A stretch of DNA of 8,960 nt from Bacteroidota bacterium (GTDB taxonomy: Bacteria > Bacteroidota > Bacteroidia > Bacteroidales > JADFUO01): the NCBI GenBank assembly GCA_030614305.1, contig JAUWKH010000056.1:1-8960 (forward strand), in the 5' to 3' direction. Shown one piece after another: positions 5,984-8,960 of the stretch. The first letter of the stretch is position 1. The number at the start of each line of letters is the position of its first letter. The position numbers and the translations under genes were made by a program. The notes under the pieces were generated by a model. The model searched no databases. It saw only the letters and a program-made list of their open reading frames with translations, and was not told where the DNA came from.

Positions 5984-8476
5984 ATGCCCCGAATAGATTA
6001 CCCTGTTTCTGAAATTGTAAAAATTGTAAAAGGTGATTTGATATCCAATCAATCCCATGATATTCCCATAAAAGATATTCTAATAGACAGCCGCAGACTG
6101 ATATCACCGGATAATTGTTTATTTTTTGCTCTGGTAAGCAAAAGAAACGACGGACATAAATATATTGATGAGCTATATAAAAAAGGTATCAGGTATTTTA
6201 TTGTTTCACATAAACCTAAAAATTTCAATGAATATAAAAACACTGCATTTATTCTTGTTAAAAATACGCTTAATGCCCTGCAATTATTAAGTGCTGCACA
6301 TCGCAAAAAATTTGATATCCCTGTAATCGGTATTACCGGAAGCAACGGAAAAACCATAGTAAAAGAATGGTTATACCAATTGATGAGTGAAAATATTAAA
6401 ATTATCAGGAGTCCGAAAAGTTATAATTCACAGATAGGTGTTCCGCTTTCCGTTTGGCAAATGGAACAAAAATATGATCTTGCAATTTTTGAAGCAGGTA
6501 TATCCGAGCCGGATGAAATGGATAAACTTCAACCAATTATTCAGCCTACAATCGGAATTTTTACAAATATCGGCCAAGCTCATGATAAAAATTTTATCCG
6601 AACAAATCAAAAGGTTGGGGAAAAATTAAAATTATTTACAAAAGTTGATACACTAATTTATTCACCCGACCATACTGAAATACAGGAAATAATTATTAGA
6701 TCCGAAATTCTAAAAAACATTAATTCATTTACATGGAGCAAAAAATCCGGAGCAGATATTTTAATCACAAACATTTCAAAACTTAATGGAGAAACAAAAA
6801 TTACTGCTGAATTTAAAAATGAAAATATCAAAATTATTATTCCTTTTACTGATAATGCTTCAATTGAAAATGCGATACATTGCTGGGCAACAATGCTTTT
6901 TTTGAAATATGAAAATGATCTGATAGCAAAACGAATGTTAAAACTTTGTTCAATCGCAATGAGATTAGAACTAAAAGAAGGAATAAATAATTGTTCAATC
7001 ATCAACGACAGTTATAACTCTGATATTAATTCACTCAGTATTGCTCTGGATTTTTTGAATCAGCAAAAACAACATAAGGAAAAAACAATAATATTGTCCG
7101 ATATACTTCAAAGCGGAAGAAATGATGTTGATCTTTATTCAGGAATAGCTGATTTATTATCAAACAAAGAAATAAAGCGAATTATCGGAATAGGACCGGC
7201 AATCAGCAAACAAGCAGATAAATTTAAAATTGATAAATGTTTTTACTTAACTACTGATGAATTTCTCCGGAAATTCTCCTTTTCATCATTTCGTAATGAA
7301 AGCATATTATTGAAAGGTGCCAGGATATTTGAATTTGAGCAGATAAGTAAAGCATTGCAGCAAAAAGCTCATGAGACTATCCTTGAAGTTGACCTTAATG
7401 CAATGGTACATAATCTTAATTACTATCGCTCAAAATTAAATCCTTCAACCAAAATTATGGCAATGGTAAAGGCTTTTTCTTATGGTAGCGGTAGTTTTGA
7501 GATTGCCAATGTTTTACAGTATCACAGGATTGATTATTTAACAGTTGCTTATGCAGATGAAGGTGTTGAGTTGAGAAAGGCAGGAATTACCGTACCTATA
7601 ATGGTTATGAATCCCGATGAACAAAGTTTTGACGGAATAATCAAGCATAGCCTTGAACCCGAAATATATAATTTCAGAATACTTGGTTTACTTGAAAAAG
7701 CAATAAAGAAAAATATCCTTCCAAAAAACAAGCCGGTAAAAATCCATATAAAACTTGATACAGGTATGCACCGACTGGGATTTGAGGAAAAGGATATTGA
7801 TAAACTGTCAAAGCAACTGGAAATCAATAAGTCAATTTATGTTCAATCAATCTTTTCTCATCTTGCAGCGAGTGAAGAGCCGGCACATGATGATTTTACA
7901 AACCTGCAGATAGATCGGTTTAAAAAAATGAGCGATTTATTGAAATCAAAAATTGACCATCCTGTTTTGCTTCATATACTGAATTCTGCCGGAATAAACC
8001 GTTTTCCATCTGCCCGTTTTGATATGGTACGGATAGGGATAAGTCTTTATGGAATTGCTTTTGACAGAACCGAACAAAATTCTTTGGAAAATGTCAGTAC
8101 TCTGAAATCAAGTATTTCACAGATAAAGAATATTCCTGCAAGAGATACAATAGGTTATAATCGTAAAGGTGTAGCTGAAAATGATATGATTATAGCGATT
8201 GTTCCCATCGGATACGCAGATGGACTTAGCCGTAAACTTGGCAACCGCAGGGGAAAATTGTTTGTTAATGGAAAATCAGCTTATATTGTTGGTAATGTTT
8301 GCATGGATATGTGTATGATTGATATTACTGATATTCAGGCAAAGGAAGGAGATGAAGTAATCATTTTCGGAGATGATTATCCTATTCAGAACATAGCTAA
8401 AGATATGGATACAATTCCCTACGAAATTTTAACAGGTATTTCCCGCAGAGTTAAAAGGATTTATTTTCATGAGTGA
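5984..8476 (+). CDS. Bifunctional UDP-MurNAc-tripeptide:D-Ala-D-Ala ligase / alanine racemase (MurF–Alr fusion)
   Basis: A two-domain fusion of 830 residues known from Bacteroidetes. Residues 1 to about 455 are MurF, which ligates D-Ala-D-Ala to UDP-MurNAc-tripeptide using ATP. Seen there are the P-loop GITGSNGKT (116-124), the EAGISEPDEM and TNIGQAHDKNF motifs, and the NDSYNSD motif (341-347) of the C-terminal Mur-ligase domain. Residues from about 463 are a complete alanine racemase, which supplies D-Ala. K496 in MVKAFSYG is the pyridoxal-phosphate lysine, R597 in LDTGMHRLGF is the conserved arginine, Y725 in IGYNRKG is the second catalytic base, and M774-D775 lie in GNVCMDM. Spacings agree with stand-alone racemases. 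The frame is uninterrupted across the short linker, so this is a true fusion rather than two genes. The reactions are not adjacent: Ddl must join the D-Ala molecules in between. The start is the ATG at 5984; no strong ribosome site is seen. Confidence 0.96.
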   Translation: MPRIDYPVSEIVKIVKGDLISNQSHDIPIKDILIDSRRLISPDNCLFFALVSKRNDGHKYIDELYKKGIRYFIVSHKPKNFNEYKNTAFILVKNTLNALQLLSAAHRKKFDIPVIGITGSNGKTIVKEWLYQLMSENIKIIRSPKSYNSQIGVPLSVWQMEQKYDLAIFEAGISEPDEMDKLQPIIQPTIGIFTNIGQAHDKNFIRTNQKVGEKLKLFTKVDTLIYSPDHTEIQEIIIRSEILKNINSFTWSKKSGADILITNISKLNGETKITAEFKNENIKIIIPFTDNASIENAIHCWATMLFLKYENDLIAKRMLKLCSIAMRLELKEGINNCSIINDSYNSDINSLSIALDFLNQQKQHKEKTIILSDILQSGRNDVDLYSGIADLLSNKEIKRIIGIGPAISKQADKFKIDKCFYLTTDEFLRKFSFSSFRNESILLKGARIFEFEQISKALQQKAHETILEVDLNAMVHNLNYYRSKLNPSTKIMAMVKAFSYGSGSFEIANVLQYHRIDYLTVAYADEGVELRKAGITVPIMVMNPDEQSFDGIIKHSLEPEIYNFRILGLLEKAIKKNILPKNKPVKIHIKLDTGMHRLGFEEKDIDKLSKQLEINKSIYVQSIFSHLAASEEPAHDDFTNLQIDRFKKMSDLLKSKIDHPVLLHILNSAGINRFPSARFDMVRIGISLYGIAFDRTEQNSLENVSTLKSSISQIKNIPARDTIGYNRKGVAENDMIIAIVPIGYADGLSRKLGNRRGKLFVNGKSAYIVGNVCMDMCMIDITDIQAKEGDEVIIFGDDYPIQNIAKDMDTIPYEILTGISRRVKRIYFHE

Positions 8477-8498
8477 ATGGTTAAATGGATGAATGGTT
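8475..8498. repeat. Short direct repeat at the murF-alr stop codon
   Basis: GAATGGTT occurs at 8475-8482, overlapping the stop codon, and again at 8491-8498. The 16-bp period continues loosely into a G-rich stretch (8499-8508). It is too short to assign a role and may be low-complexity drift. Confidence 0.35.
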
Positions 8499-8507
8499 GC
8501 GGGTTGC

Positions 8508-8522
8508 GAAGTGAAAAACTTC
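8508..8522 (+). terminator. Weak hairpin downstream of murF-alr
   Basis: GAAGT (8508-8512) and ACTTC (8518-8522) can pair around a five-base loop, 31 bp after the stop codon. Only five base pairs are formed and the following sequence is not a clean T run, so this is a tentative terminator candidate in the place where one is expected. Confidence 0.2.
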
Positions 8523-8624
8523 TCCCATTTTCCGCATTGGGATATCCTAAACACAAATATTTATAAATGATTTTTTTAATTTTATTTATGTTTACTGAAA
8601 ACAGGAAAAACTTCTGAAATCTAA

Positions 8625-8638
8625 AATCGTTAATCGTA
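8625..8638. repeat. Two 7-bp tandem units in the convergent spacer
   Basis: AATCGTT (8625-8631) and AATCGTA (8632-8638) are adjacent near-identical units. They sit about 15 bp beyond the stop codon of the minus-strand VTC gene. No function can be assigned, and two units could be chance. Confidence 0.35.
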
Positions 8639-8653
8639 ATTCAAAAAAGGTCT

Positions 8654-8960
8654 CTAAACAGCAATCCCCTGACTGAAACATTCAATTCCGTTTACGTATT
8701 TTGAGCTTTTTATTATACGGAAAGGAAAATGATTTGTAATTGAGTTAGCCAAATTGTCTTTATTAAAATTATATTTTAGTTCAACAATTATATCTGTATA
8801 GTTTATAGAATGATTAGTAAAGGAATTATTTCTTCGTGAGATATACCGATAAATCATATTATTATCAACAGTAACCCGGAAATCTTTATCAAACGACCGG
8901 AAATATTTTCGTGTGTATCCGTTTAATAAATGAGGTTCAAGAGGTAAAATATCATGTAAA
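8654..8960 (-). CDS. VTC-domain protein (polyphosphate-polymerase-like), N-terminus beyond window edge
   Basis: The minus-strand frame is open from the right edge to the TAG at 8654-8656 and shows the last 101 residues of a protein. The family (VTC domain, after the yeast vacuolar transporter chaperone Vtc4 catalytic domain) has a triphosphate-tunnel fold, and in yeast it makes polyphosphate from ATP. Visible in order are YTRKYFRSFDKDFRVTVDNN, then MIYRYI, a VELKY strand with the acidic and lysine residues typical of tunnel enzymes, and the terminal FPFRIIKSSKYVNGIE motif. Bacterial members are usually about 230-260 residues, so more than half is missing. The ATG at 8857 lies inside this conserved run and is not the gene start. 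Polyphosphate synthesis by bacterial relatives is largely inferred. The gene is convergent with murF-alr. The family call rests on remembered motif patterns and is good but not certain. Confidence 0.8.
   Translation of the reverse strand, partial: LHDILPLEPHLLNGYTRKYFRSFDKDFRVTVDNNMIYRYISRRNNSFTNHSINYTDIIVELKYNFNKDNLANSITNHFPFRIIKSSKYVNGIECFSQGIAV

Noticed and set aside
6658..7005. Minus-strand ORF of 115 codons within murF-alr
   Set aside because: It is fully inside the conserved MurF frame and shows no motifs of its own.
7549..7827. Minus-strand ORF of 92 codons within the racemase half
   Set aside because: It is antisense to conserved alanine racemase motifs and shows no independent support.
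8654..8857. Stand-alone 67-residue hypothetical protein
   Set aside because: The open frame and family motifs continue upstream past its ATG to the window edge, so it is the tail of a larger VTC-domain protein.

Overview
The window is AT-rich chromosomal DNA from a Bacteroidetes (Bacteroidota) bacterium, most likely of the order Bacteroidales or a close relative. Four things point there: the MurF–alanine racemase fusion protein characteristic of that phylum; a Bacteroidetes-type Kdo transferase; promoters of the TTG...TAnnTTTG type; and starts without a clear Shine-Dalgarno sequence. The gene content is housekeeping and cell-envelope metabolism. I see no mobile element, CRISPR array, tRNA/rRNA gene, toxin–antitoxin pair or defence island.

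Layout. Positions 1-1055, minus strand, cut by the left edge: the carboxyltransferase (beta) subunit of a biotin-dependent acyl-CoA carboxylase or methylmalonyl-CoA decarboxylase. Positions 1056-1218: a divergent promoter region, with one promoter for each direction. Positions 1219-4658, plus strand: a tight three-gene run of a predicted outer-membrane beta-barrel protein (GTG start), Kdo transferase WaaA/KdtA and an M17 leucyl aminopeptidase. The gap between the first two is 13 bp, and the last two overlap by 17 bp. A possible hairpin terminator follows, then a promoter and pdxA (4766-5839). A 144-bp gap carrying a three-unit 8-bp repeat separates pdxA from the 830-residue MurF–Alr fusion (5984-8476). 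A 177-bp convergent spacer with short degenerate repeats follows. On the minus strand, cut by the right edge, is the C-terminal part of a VTC-domain (polyphosphate-polymerase-like) protein (8654-8960).

How the genes fit together. WaaA makes the inner core of lipopolysaccharide, and the barrel protein upstream is probably an outer-membrane protein made from the same transcript. PdxA makes a precursor of pyridoxal phosphate. The next gene downstream contains alanine racemase, a pyridoxal-phosphate enzyme, fused to the ligase that adds D-Ala-D-Ala to the peptidoglycan precursor. The window is therefore rich in envelope biogenesis, but the functional links between neighbours are inference from order and spacing. 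I find no convincing undescribed system. The points most worth a second look are the edge-truncated VTC gene, the missing acidic residue in the usual place near the WaaA N-terminus, the uncharacterised barrel protein, and the intergenic octamer repeat.
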